Shown here: positions 37,746-50,000 of the stretch, piece by piece | Layout: the number at the start of each line of letters is the position of its first letter | Position numbering within the stretch: the stretch's first letter is position 1 | NCBI GenBank assembly: GCA_947247005.1 | Contig: OX365949.1 | Location: forward strand, 2,924,001-2,988,000 | Direction of reading: 5' to 3' | DNA from: Spisula solida | Taxonomy: Eukaryota > Mollusca > Bivalvia > Venerida > Mactridae | Length of the DNA: 64,000 nt | Program-made: the position numbers and the translations under genes | The notes under the pieces: generated by a model | Told to the model about the DNA's origin: nothing | Database searches by the model: none | What the model saw: only the letters and a program-made list of their open reading frames with translations

Positions 37746-39202
37746 TAAATAGGAAATTGCATCAAAATCAAATTCCATGTGATGAGAATGTGCTCATATT
37801 TTACAAAATACATGATTGATAAAAAATAGTGAGTTTTTGTTAAATTGTAGTAGTAATTCGGATGACAAATGCCTATTGAAAGTTACGTCCATGCTCAACG
37901 TCAAATTGCTCCATACAAAAAAATGAACTTATTCTGTTGAAATCAACGATTCCACATTATTTCACAATCTTTAAGAGATACAACCATCAGTCAGATGTTG
38001 TCATAAACGTGTTTTGACGAACTTAAGGACTAAATGTAAATGACGCCATGTGACGTCTCAATTTTAAATCGAGTCAATAGAAACATGCAGCTTTTTCGAG
38101 AATTCCATGCAACCACCATAATAAAAAGTTTGTGCATGTGTTAAGAATCCCAAAACAGCCGATACATGAATTAAATCTTACCAGTCTTATTGGCATGCCA
38201 ATTTCAAGCATTAATATCGCACTTGCGCACTCCCCAAGCGTCATTTGCGTCAAATGATACAAACTATTTTTATGGCTTTATGTTTGGGGGTCGAATGTTA
38301 ATCGTGTCATTAATAGTCATTTTCGTCACGCATCAATGATTGTCACGTAGATCTTGGTTTTCTTCTTTTGTATTAAATACAATCACCAACATATGCTATC
38401 TTAACAGTTTTATTGAGTTGAGATGATTATGTTCCTGATTTGTTCTAGTTCTAAAAGTGTGTACTTAGAACATTCGTCAAGTGTATACATACCATAATAT
38501 ACTATATGATAGATAAGAGTATAAAGTAGTCAAAAATAGTAAAAATATGAAATGTCAACTGAGTGCGACCCGTTCGTTCGTATTTTCACAACTAATCCTG
38601 AACAAGTTTGAACGGCAATTATAATCACAATTATCGCCATTATATATAATTAAATAAATAATTGACGTATGTGAGAATGAAGTCTGTATCTGATCGTAAA
38701 TTTCCCTTCTGTAATGAAGTTGAAACTTATGCATCTGTATTTTTGCCTTTTATGTTTAAGTCATTAGTTTTTATTTAGTATTTAATAGGTACTAGTCTCT
38801 AATAACTCTGATTAGAGTGGCAATACAATTCTATGTTTTAGTTTGATATATGTAATTGTATTTTATCTGTATTTGTATTGATGAGACGAAAATAAACTAT
38901 GAACTCTGTATTGTATGTCAGATGAGACTCAGTTTCAGTTTATTTAATAATTGCAAAGTCCTGTAAAAACAGGTTACATAGACTCAAATAAATAAATATG
39001 TGTGCAGGTAAGAAGATATCCAATTTACAGGGCATTTGCGTTAGTTCCAGAAATACATCGTTGATTATACAACATTGAACACTAGCAGTAAAGAGTAGTG
39101 ATTTAATACATAAATGGATATGTTATTTTGTATGCATTTGTTAATAACTAACACAGTATCTAATGTATAAATAAATGGGTATGTTTTTGTATAAAGAGTA
39201 TA

Positions 39203-39345
39203 TTAAGTCAGACAGGGAAGGCAGCACTCAACTTAACCAGCCGAGCACATAAAACATTAAAAACACACAAAGCACAATGCCCAACTAAACAAGTGCAGAT
39301 CCGCCCAAGTCCAAGCTGTCGAAAAGTATAATAAATTATAACTAG
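39203..39345. repeat. Dispersed repeat, 'GGAAGGCAGCACTC' family, copy 3
   Basis: Starts ttaagtcagacagggaaggc and continues to aagctgtcgaaaag. It lies inside the GGACAGAGCGGACC element, so it probably inserted later or is internal cargo. Confidence 0.6.
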
Positions 39346-40192
39346 CTGAATGACCCAGTAGAAAAGATACAGCAACCAAAAGGCGGAATGCCTACGCTGA
39401 ATGACCTAGTAACAACAGTAAAACTGCTGAAATACATAGTTATAGCAGCCTTTAGTCTCAAAAGTTAAATAGCAGTATTAAAACGTTGAAAGGCCCGTAT
39501 AGTCAGATGACCTACTAACTAGCTGAATGACCAATTGGATAATCCGATTATATACTGAGGATGAATTATATATTGTAAGGTGAGTATACTGTCTGCTAGA
39601 AGTTATATTGCAATATTATAACATGGTCCGCTCTGTCCCAACACAAGGTTTGAATGCGGAAAAAATCATGATAGGATGAAAATGACAATTATGAATGTGT
39701 ATTATTTACTTTATTTGAATATTTGTTAAACATACAGCATACAAGGTGCGTATTTATAAATCATTCATACAACATAATTAACCTTAGGATAGAAATAAAA
39801 ATATCTTTAATTTGTATTTTTATGTACGCTAATAAATTAAAATAAATAGTGTTGATAATTGCACTATGATTACCAAGATAAATATTGCACTTCAAACACA
39901 AATAGTTGTGAAAAACACAAACAAAATGGTGGTTTTCTTGTAATATTTACTGTTCTTTTATATATATATAATAGTCATACTCATGTATGGATACTTTAAA
40001 ACTATTATAACATGTATTTAAATGTATATATTTGATTTTATTGCACACATAAATTTAATTACAATATTATATAACATGGTCCGCTCTGTCCCAACACACG
40101 GTCCGCTTCGATCCAACTCATGGTCCGCTTTGTCCCAAAACACGGTCCGCTCTGTCCGGTCCGCTCTGTCCCATGATCCGCTCTGTCCCGCA

Positions 40193-41061
40193 TTCTAATC
40201 TACATATGTCGAATTTACCGTTGTGTAGAAACAAAATAATGTGGTAGAAGTAAAGAACGCAAACGTTGGAACAGATTTACCTGGATGACACACGTTAACT
40301 TCACTAAATGTATACGTTTAAGCCGAAAAACGAATCGGCTGCATATTTTACTGTCAAAATGACTCCATGTTTGTCAAATGACGATTTTGTGACAGCGATT
40401 TCCATTGGTTGATTTTTATACGCTAACCAATGAAAATGGCCGTTAGAAAACCGTCGATAACGCTAAAACCCACATTGACCGTCCCGACAGCGTTTTACTT
40501 CGTCGACAATTGTAAGCAAAGTTTAAACTTTGAATTATATCATTTGAAAGTAAATTTAAGATTGTTTTCAAATGCTTTCAATGCACATATGTGTATTTGT
40601 TCACATAAAGATAATTAATGATGTAAATGCTGTAAATTATGAAAACCAAAATGCTCCCAAGTGACTGTTAGGGTCAATGCCTACGTAATAAACCTTGATT
40701 ATGAATATTTAAATAAATAAATTTTTAAATGTTAATTAATGATACAGTTACCTGTGGCCGGTATTATTACAATTACCAAAATAATAAAATTGATCTCTGA
40801 AATTGGCCATCCTATGCTAAGCCGTAAGGGGTCCCTATCTAATGGTAAGGGAAATAACTCTGAACTTACTACCCATCGACCGTGGCACTAGAATGATTTT
40901 TTTTCAAGCGTCTGTTGATGAGGAATTATATGTTTACTTCCGGTAAAATATTCAGCAATTTTTCTGGCCACGTCAGGAAAAGGATCACTTTATTTCTGTG
41001 TCAGAACGTTATTACACACTGTGACAATCGTGAATAAAGACGAAAATAAACTGATTTTAAA
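40193..41061. other. Sequence upstream of DERL1
   Basis: Contains the inverted partner of the 36.87-kb hairpin arm at 40738-40757. The last 300 bp before the DERL1 ATG should include its promoter and 5' UTR, but I see no TATA box or named site. The start context is aaaATGg, with A at -3 and G at +4. Confidence 0.5.
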
Positions 41062-44000
41062 ATGGCATCGAACGACATCGGTGATTGGTATCGAGGCATC
41101 CCTCAAATATCCAAGTATTGGTTCACTGGATCTGTGGTGATTCCTCTAGCTGCAAGATTTGGTTTGCTGAATCCCAACTATCTCATTCTGTTATTTGATG
41201 CTGTGATATACAGGTTTCAGGTACGTATTAAAATAATTTACGGGAGAAATGGGAGTCGTACCTATAGTATGTACTTTTTTGTAGCTCTACCAATTGAACT
41301 TGGCAGCGCAATGTTTTCCAATTTAATCAATTAATGAAATATCATTATGTCACACGCGCATTGATTGAATTTTAATCTTGGACCAATGAAAACACTTGTT
41401 ATACATAAAGATGTGTAAAGCGAGTCTTTTCATACAAATTACAGACAGATTCACACACTGACGTACCGCAATCTCATTAAAATCAGACCCTACATTCCTT
41501 CTCACGGTAAGAGATCTGATGATACTCCGTAAGAGGACCTCTCATGCGCACAATGACGTCCTGTAGCCTCAACAGTCTTTCATCATACTTTCAGATTTGT
41601 GAAAGAAGCGATTTGATTGGACGACGTAAAGTTCACATCAACATGACCCCATGGCCATACAGAGTGTCGTCACATTCTGTTTCAACGTAAAGTAGTGAAG
41701 CATAAAAATGGTCTTATTTTAATGAGATTGGACTGACCGAATTTTCAAAAGATTATGTCGGACCTGGTCAAAATTAGCTGGATAAAATAGAAAAAATTCA
41801 ACGATAGAGTATCTGACACTGACACCTGTCAGACAACTAAGTTTCAGCAAAATCTGTTTTCAGATGCTTACTATTTATTGGTTGAATACAGTGTCAACAG
41901 GTTTACATCTACTGTAAATGTCCTGACTTAAAACTTGTCAAAATTAAATAAATTCATGTGTACTTTACTTATTTCATCATTACAGGATGAAGACTCATAT
42001 GATAAGTTCTTCATATTTTTCAGATATGGCGTCCTATTACTGCTGTATTATATTATCCTATATCTGGACCTCGAGGTTTCCATTATCTTATCAACCTCTA
42101 CTTTTTATATTCCTATTCAACCAGACTGGAAACCGGTAAGTACTAAGTTATTTGGTCATTATTTATTAAAGTATCAGTAAAATTTTCTGATAGCCTAAAT
42201 GTTTCATCAATTTTATACGCCCGTTTGTAACGTATAATGGGAACACCGGGTGGACAGACGGCGGCGGCCAGCAGTTTGTCTGTACTCTAACGCTAATAGT
42301 TTTCATCCAATCGTCTTCAAACTTTGTGACAATGCTTATGGGCATAATATCTATAATTTTTTTTTAGATTAAAGGAAAATCGGGTTTTAATGTATTATTG
42401 TGTCAGATTGATTACAATTGGCCACTAGAACTATTTTACTATGCAGACCCTAAGGCCTGCTTTATAAGAGGCAACTCATCAGCCTACACTTTTCATGAAA
42501 TAATTTCCCTTTGCACCCTTAAACATAGATAATCAAGCTGTTATATGATTTGACATTTTACCTATATTTCAGGTATATTTGATGGAAAACCAGCAGAATA
42601 TGTGTTCATGTTACTGTTTAACTGGTTGGCTCTGATTGTATCCTTGTATAGTTGTATAACATGTGTTTTAATTTCTGTGGTATTTAGTACTGCAAAATCA
42701 TTTCATTTCAATCTGACATGGGACAACAGGTTGTTGTTTTGGCGAAAAAGGACATTTCGTGGGGACATATTTTCAAGGATTCCGTTTTCATGAGAAATGG
42801 CGCAGTAGAAAGACACACAAAATATCATTAAGCATTCATTCATCAAACAGATATAATAATTGTTTAATTTTATGATGATATATGCAAGTAAACTGCCCAA
42901 AAACTCGGTCTTGTACCTGTGCCTGACTGAACTTGAATGCATTCAGGTATGGCAGCCACTCTGAAAATTACATATTTATTGGTATAATTATTCCTTGAAG
43001 ATCTAATTTTGTGGTTAGGTTATTCATAAATCCTTTGAGGAAATTAAATCCCACACTAATATTAATGATTTTACATTCTAACACTGTCTGTATGTTGCTC
43101 CATGTAAACGTATAGAGCTGTAGCGTTATCTAATAAATGGTATATCACGGTAGGATTTCGGCTGTTTAATTTATCTCCCGCGTATAATTCGCGATTTTTA
43201 TCAATGCAATGTACGTCTTGTTTATTTCATGACGTCATGAATTGTGACGTCGCCGTAGAGCGCGACGTTTTGCGTAATTTTCTTTTCATAGCGTTTATTC
43301 GATTAAATTTATATTCTAGCAACATGTTATTGCATGTATCAATTCATATGTGTAAACGTGAAATACGTAATTGGAATTTGGCGTTAGATAAGCATCAGTT
43401 TGGTGACAAATAAAGATAATAGTAAAGCTTAAAAATCCAGGGGCGGACTTTACGATTCTTTGAAAAGCGGAAGTTGTCTATAGCAACTTGATAAATAACC
43501 CACCAACTTCGCAAACAAAATAGTCCATTTAAATTTGTACAAATTACACGTGTTATCGTTGTCGTTCATATGCATAGTTATTAATCACTCAGGCCTACGG
43601 CTTTCGTGATTAATTCCTACGCATATGAACTCTAAACCGTGATCTATTCACCGGTGTATCACGCAAAACAGCGATCTATTTCCTAAGTATATGTTTAAAA
43701 TTGGTTTATATCTAGAATGTTTTTATAACCCGACTCTGCGTATGAGTCGTTTACATGTCATAGCTTCATTTTGGATGTATTTTGTTTTTATACATTGTTG
43801 ACTAAGTAAGAGTTTAATTCCGGCACAGTTTTTAATAAAGGTGTTTTATATCTATTTGAACTACAACAATGACATACTAGTACAATTTAATGTAATTATG
43901 CCTGATAGTTAGCAATCTTTTTCCAATTCCAGTCTGCGAATTTAGCACTTTTCCGGTTGTCCTGGGCAAGTAACTTATGCGGTTATTATGCATAGCTAGA

Positions 44001-47000
44001 GTATGTAGGAAATCTATTCAGTTTTGTCAATTTGGGCAAGTAGTTTTAAATCCTAAATTTACAGACTGTAATTCCCAAATTTCTAATACAGAAATTGGAC
44101 TTAATCAATATCATTATCAGGGGAGATCATTCTTGACTTTCCTCCAAAAGCTGCACATGAGATGCGCTTATGTCAGCTTTATGGAGTAAAGGCCTCATTG
44201 ATACTGGATTAATTTTTTCTAATGCCTTACCGGTAATATTATTTGAAATCAACTAGTGGTCAGTTAGTATATATTATGGTAATGTCATTGACTTCCTTGA
44301 CAAATTCACAGATAATTGGATTTGCCGCTGATTTAATGGTAAGTCTACACAACCTTTTATTAGCTCACCTGTCATAAAGTGACAGAGTGAGCTTTTGTGA
44401 TCACTCTTCGTCCGTCGTCTGTCCGTCGTCCGTCCGTCAACAATTGGCTTGTGTAGACACTAGAGGTCACAATTTTAGCCTAATATTTATGAAACTTGTT
44501 CACAATGATCATAACAACAAAATCTAGGTCAAGTTCGATATTGGGTCATCTTGGGTCAAAAACTAGGTCACATTGTCAAATCATAGAAAAACCTTGCATA
44601 GTCACTAGAGGTCACAATTTTGGTCTAATCTGTATGAAACTCGGTCACAATGATCATCTCAACAAAATCTAGATCAAGTTTGATATTGGGTCATCCGGGG
44701 TAAAAAACTAGGTCACAAGGTCAAATAATAGAAAAACCTTGTGTAGTCACTAGAGGTCACAGTTTTGGCTTGATCTTTATGAAACTTGGTCAGAATGATC
44801 ATCTCAACAAAATCTAGGTCAAGTTCGATATTGGGTCATCTGGGGTAAAAAACTAGGTCACAAGGTCAAATCATATGAAAACATTGTGTAGTCACTAGAG
44901 GTCACAATATTGGCCTAATCTGTATAAAACTTGGTCACAATGATCATCTCAACAAAATCTAGGTCAAGTTTGACAGATGAGCGACCTAGGGCCCTTTGGG
45001 CCCTCTTGTTATATTAATTGTGTTTCTTTCCTTGAAATGAGACTGTCTTAAGTTGATCACAAATAAACTAAAAAACTACATTGAAATGACATTTATCGGG
45101 TATTGCAAATGAATACATCATTTTTCTTGTGGAAGTGTAAGTTGGTACTTGTTTGGAAACAGTCCAGAAAATTGGTTAGGTGAATCGGCCCTAGTATGTA
45201 ACTAAACTATAGTTGGGAAACGGTATTAAACCGAAATAAACAAAAAATCATTTTTTGTACTTTTCTATTGTCAATGGCCATAGTGTTAGGTCATTTATAG
45301 TAAACTGTCTTTAGCTTATTGTTTTTGTCTTATATTACAGTTGTTGATGGACCCTATGATTTTGAGTGTCCTGTATGTATGGTGTCAATTAAATAAAGAT
45401 ACGGTGGTTTCATTCTGGTTCGGTACTCGGTTTAAGGTAAGTTATAATATGGATACAGTTGTTTTTAGCTCACCTGTCACTTTGTGACAGAGTGAGCTTT
45501 TGTGATCACTCTTCGTCCGTCGTCCGTCCGTCAACAATTTGCTTGTGTAGACACTAGACGTCACAATTTTGACTTAATCTTTATGAAACTTGGTCACAAT
45601 GATCATCTCAACAAAATCTAGGTCAAGTTCGATATTGGGTCATCCGGGGTCAAAAACTAGGTCACAAGGTCAAATCATAGAATAACCTTGTGTAGTCACT
45701 GGAGGTCACAATTTTGACTTAATCTTTATGAATATTGGTCACAATGATCATCTCAACAAAATCTAGGTCAAGATCGATATTGGGTCATCCGGGGTCAAAA
45801 ACTAGGTCACAAGGTCAAATCATAGAATAACCTTGTGTAGTCACTAGAGGTCACAATTTTGACCTAATCTTTATGAAACTTGGTCACAATGATCATCACA
45901 ACAAAATCTAGGTCAAGTTCGATATTGGGACATCCGGGGTCAAAAACTAGGTCACAAGGTCAAATCATAGAATAACCTTGTATAGTCACTAGAGGTCACA
46001 ATTTTAGCCTAATCCTTATGAAACTTGGTCAGAGTGATCATCTCAACAAAATCTAGGTCAAGTGCGATATTGCGTCATATGGGGCCAAGAGCTAGGCACT
46101 AGGTCACATCACAGGTGTTGCATGTACTGCTATAACAGGTGAGCGACCTAGGGCCCTTTGGGCCCTCTTGTTCTTGTTTGGAACCCAGTTGTGCAAACAA
46201 TGAGGGGGCTAACTCAGTCACCCTAACATTAGCTACGGCGTATTGTTAGTATTGAGCTTTAGGTGCAACCTCAAACATTTTCAAAGTCCATTGATATGTT
46301 GCTTTGATTATTTGTTCATGACCATGATCCTAACCTCCACACTGGAGCAAGTAACTCTATCAAACATTTTGTTGATATTATGCCCACTTTTGGACTTAGA
46401 AATCCATAAAAAATGTTTTCAAACTCTGTTGACATACTGCTTTGATTCTCTGCACACTAAAAAAATATATATATACCAGATTTATATAGCGCCACATAAA
46501 ACCTCCTTGACACTAGTAGCCATTTTGCCACCAACCTCAGTTAAAGGTAATGCTGCAGTTATCAAGCATATTGTTTTGAATATATATTGCTTTGATTATA
46601 CTTTCCATGCATAGCACTGAAAATAGCGGAGTGCACTGCTCAAGGACAGCTCTCGTTCATGTCAAGGTCACGTGTACATTGAACTGCAAAACAGTTACTG
46701 TGTCCTTTAATGGGGCGTGGCATTTTGTGTTCTATGAGCTCTTGTTTTAAAGAAGGATACATTTATTCTCCCCTCTTTGTTTTAAGTTGGTCAAGTGCAA
46801 GCACTCAAAATTCAGTATTACATGTAGTAGAAAACATTCACTGTGGTGCTGTGTTTAGTGTGCTAGTTTGTTATGTGGTGATCTGATTTCTAATCCTGGT
46901 TATAGCAGGTTGTATCCTTCCTTGAAAATTTGACAGCAATGTTGATTTTCCTCCACACGGGGAGAAGTTGCTGGTTCCTTATGGAAGGGTAACTGTAAGT

Positions 47001-50000
47001 TAGTGATCGTTAGGAAACATACCAGGAAACCAGGCTACGTGAATTAGCCACTGTATATGACTGCAAAATTGCTGAGAAATTGTGTTAGAACCAAATAAAC
47101 TGATATATTATATCTTACTATTTGTAACTGTCTGTTGTTTGTATTTCAGGCTATGTACCTACCGTGGGTGTAACTTACTATTTGAAACTGTCTGTGATTT
47201 GTATTGCAGGCTATGTACCTACCGTGGGTGTAACTTACTATTTGTAACTGTCTGTCGTTTGTATTTCAGGCTATGTACCTACCGTGGGTGTAACTTACTA
47301 TTTGAAACTGTCTGTGATTTGTATTGCAGGCTATGTATCTACCGTGGGTGTAACTTACTATTTGTAATGGTCTATGATTTGTATTGCAGGCTATGTATCT
47401 ACCGTGGGTATAACTTACTATTTGTAACTGTCTGTGATTTGTATTGCAGGCTATGTACCTACCATGGGTGTAACTTACTATTTGTAACTGTCTGTGATTT
47501 GTATTTCAGGCTATGTATCTACCGTGGGTGTAACTTACTATTTGTAACTGTCTGTGATTTGTATTGCAGGCTATGTACCTACCGTGGGTGTTACTTACTA
47601 TTTGTAATGGTCTGTGATTTGTATTTCAGGCTATGTACCTACCGTGGGTGTAACTTACTATTTGTAACTGTCTGTGATTTGTATTTCAGGCTATGTATCT
47701 ACCGTGGGTGTAACTTACTATTTGTAACTGTCTGTGATTTGTATTGAAGGCTATGTACCTACCGTGGGTGTAACTTACTATTTGTAACTGTCTGTGATTT
47801 GTATTGCAGGCTATGTACCTACCGTGGGTGTTGCTGGCATTTAACATGATTGTTGGGGGAGGGTAAGTCATTGTATTTAATGTTAATACAGAAAGTTCTA
47901 CATCAGATTGTCTCCCTTGTAATGTTGGATGATTTACCTCCCTTTATTCATTCTGTAAGGGTATAGTATAATTATAAAGGGACCTAAGACCTCCTTCTCT
48001 GGCTCAAATCACACATTATAAGCTGGATTTGTTATCTGGTGATCCGGGTTGATTCTCGGTCGTGGCAGGTCATACCCTTCCATGAACATTTAACAACAAT
48101 GTCGATTTTCCTCAACTTGTGAAGAAGTTGCTTATTCATGGTGAAGGGTGACACTGGTTATAATACAGTCCCGGAAAACTTGGGAGGTGAATCACTCGTT
48201 GAGGAAAAGAGTTAAACCCAAATTAACATAAACTTGTTATTTTCACTATATTGATTCAGAAGTAATTACTGGTATTATTGTTTGGTGTTAACAAATACAC
48301 ACAGCCATTTAAAGTCAGGTTCTTTAATCTACATGTATTTGTTTTACTTGAGTACTCTTTTGAATTACACTTGAACCTGTACTAGTTGTCGTCTGTATTA
48401 AACAATCATCAGCCAAATACATTGGATCCCAGTGAGTCCGGTCAGGTCCTCACCTCAATAGCCTAGTTGTTGAGGGAATGTTGGAGATCTTCTGTTCAAT
48501 CACAGGCCACAACATACCAAGATCATAGAAGTTGGTACTGGTTTATATATCTCCCTGGCTTGATGCTTGGCATAGTGTCAGGATAATGTGACTTGGAAGC
48601 CTCGGTATGTCAATATGTGACTGACAATTATTGACCAGCGGGACTTAAAACAGCATTTAAATAAAAAGAATGGAATGAACCTGAATTAAACAACCACCTG
48701 CATAAGAAGTTCACCTTTTATGTATCTCCTAATTTGACTAGATTTGTGTTTTTATGAAATGTTTGTTGCTTGTTTCTAACTCTTTATTTCTGTTTATTAC
48801 AGTGGTCTACAGGAACTGTTGGGTATCATAGTCGGACATATCTACTTCTTTTTAATGTTTAAATATCCACAAGATTTTGGCGGTGTCAGATTAATAAATA
48901 CCCCGCAAATATTGTAAGTAACCATGATTTGCCTCCTCTATTCACAATAAATAAATACCCCACAAATATTGTAAGTAATCCTGATTTGCCTCCCCTAAAA
49001 CAATAAATAAACATGCCTCAAATATTGTACGTAATCCTGATTTGCCTCCCCTATTCAAAAAATAAATACCCCACAAATATTGTAATTAATCCTGATTTGC
49101 CTCCCCTATCCAAAAAATAAATACCTCACAAATATTGTAAGTAATCCTGATTTGCCTCCCCTATTCAAAAAATAAATACCACACAAATATTGTAAGTAAT
49201 CCTGATTTGCCTCCCCTATCCAAAAAATAAATACCACACAAATATTGTAAGTAGTCCTGATTTGCCTCCCATATTCAAAAAATAAATACCTCACAAATAT
49301 TGTAAGTAATCCTGATTTGCATACCCTATCCAAAAAATAAATACCACACAAATATTGTAAGTAGTCCTGATTTGCCTCCCATATTCAAAAAATAAATACC
49401 TCACAAATATTGTAAGTAATCCTGATTTGCCTCCCCTATTCAAAAAATAAATACCCCACAAATATTGTAAGTAATCCTGATTTGCCTCCCCTATTCAAAA
49501 AATAAATACCTCACAAATATTGTAAGTAATCCTGATTTGCCTCCCCTATCCAAAAAATAAATACCACACAAATATTGTAAGTAGTCCTGATTTGCCTCCC
49601 ATATTTAAAAAATAAATACCTCACAAATATTGTAAGTAATCCTGATTTGCCTCCCCTATTCAAAAAATAACTACCCCACAAATATTGTAAGTAATCCTGA
49701 TTTGCATACCCTATTTAAAAAATAAATACCCCACAAATATTGTAAGTAATCCTGATTTGCCTCCCCTATTCAAAAAATAAATACCCCACAAATATTGTAC
49801 GTGCACCTGGCTTGTCTCCCCTATTATTGTAGCATGATGTTTTTGAAATCAATAGTATCAGCCATGAACTTCCTAATTCATAACCATAATTCCTATGTAA
49901 ATAATGTTAATTCAATTGGTAAATTCAGTGGGCGACCTAGGTTGTTTGGCAGATATAGACTGTTTGTCAAGTTAAGTTTTGGGCCTTACTTAATAACCTA

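Larger units (their letters stand above)
37109..40192. mobile_element. ~3.1-kb inverted-repeat transposon with GGACAGAGCGGACC subterminal arrays
   Basis: The left end (about 37109-37250) and right end (about 40070-40192) are long inverted repeats. Each is built from several copies of GGACAGAGCGGACC and variants (GGACAAAGCGGACC, GGATCGAAGCGGACC), separated by short spacers in the same order. The left end has one additional copy. Candidate 3-bp flanks (gca on both sides, offset by one base on the right) are inconclusive. An isolated right-end-like motif is at 39624-39650. The interior holds a Tc1/mariner transposase remnant and a dispersed-repeat copy. Confidence 0.8.

Noticed and set aside
46243..46614. 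123-codon frame in DERL1 intron 5
   Set aside because: It lies in an intron, contains an internal degenerate duplication (tgctttgatta/tgctttgattct) and matches no family I recognise.
47082..47747. A 221-codon plus-strand frame with a regular 20-residue repeat (CTYRGCNLLFVTVCDLY-like)
   Set aside because: It is the 60-bp splice-acceptor array read in a frame that happens to stay open because 60 is divisible by three. Exon 6 itself uses a different frame.
48892..49800. CRISPR-like array
   Set aside because: The intervals between the conserved parts are also repeated, so this is a tandem array. The context is an animal intron with no cas genes.
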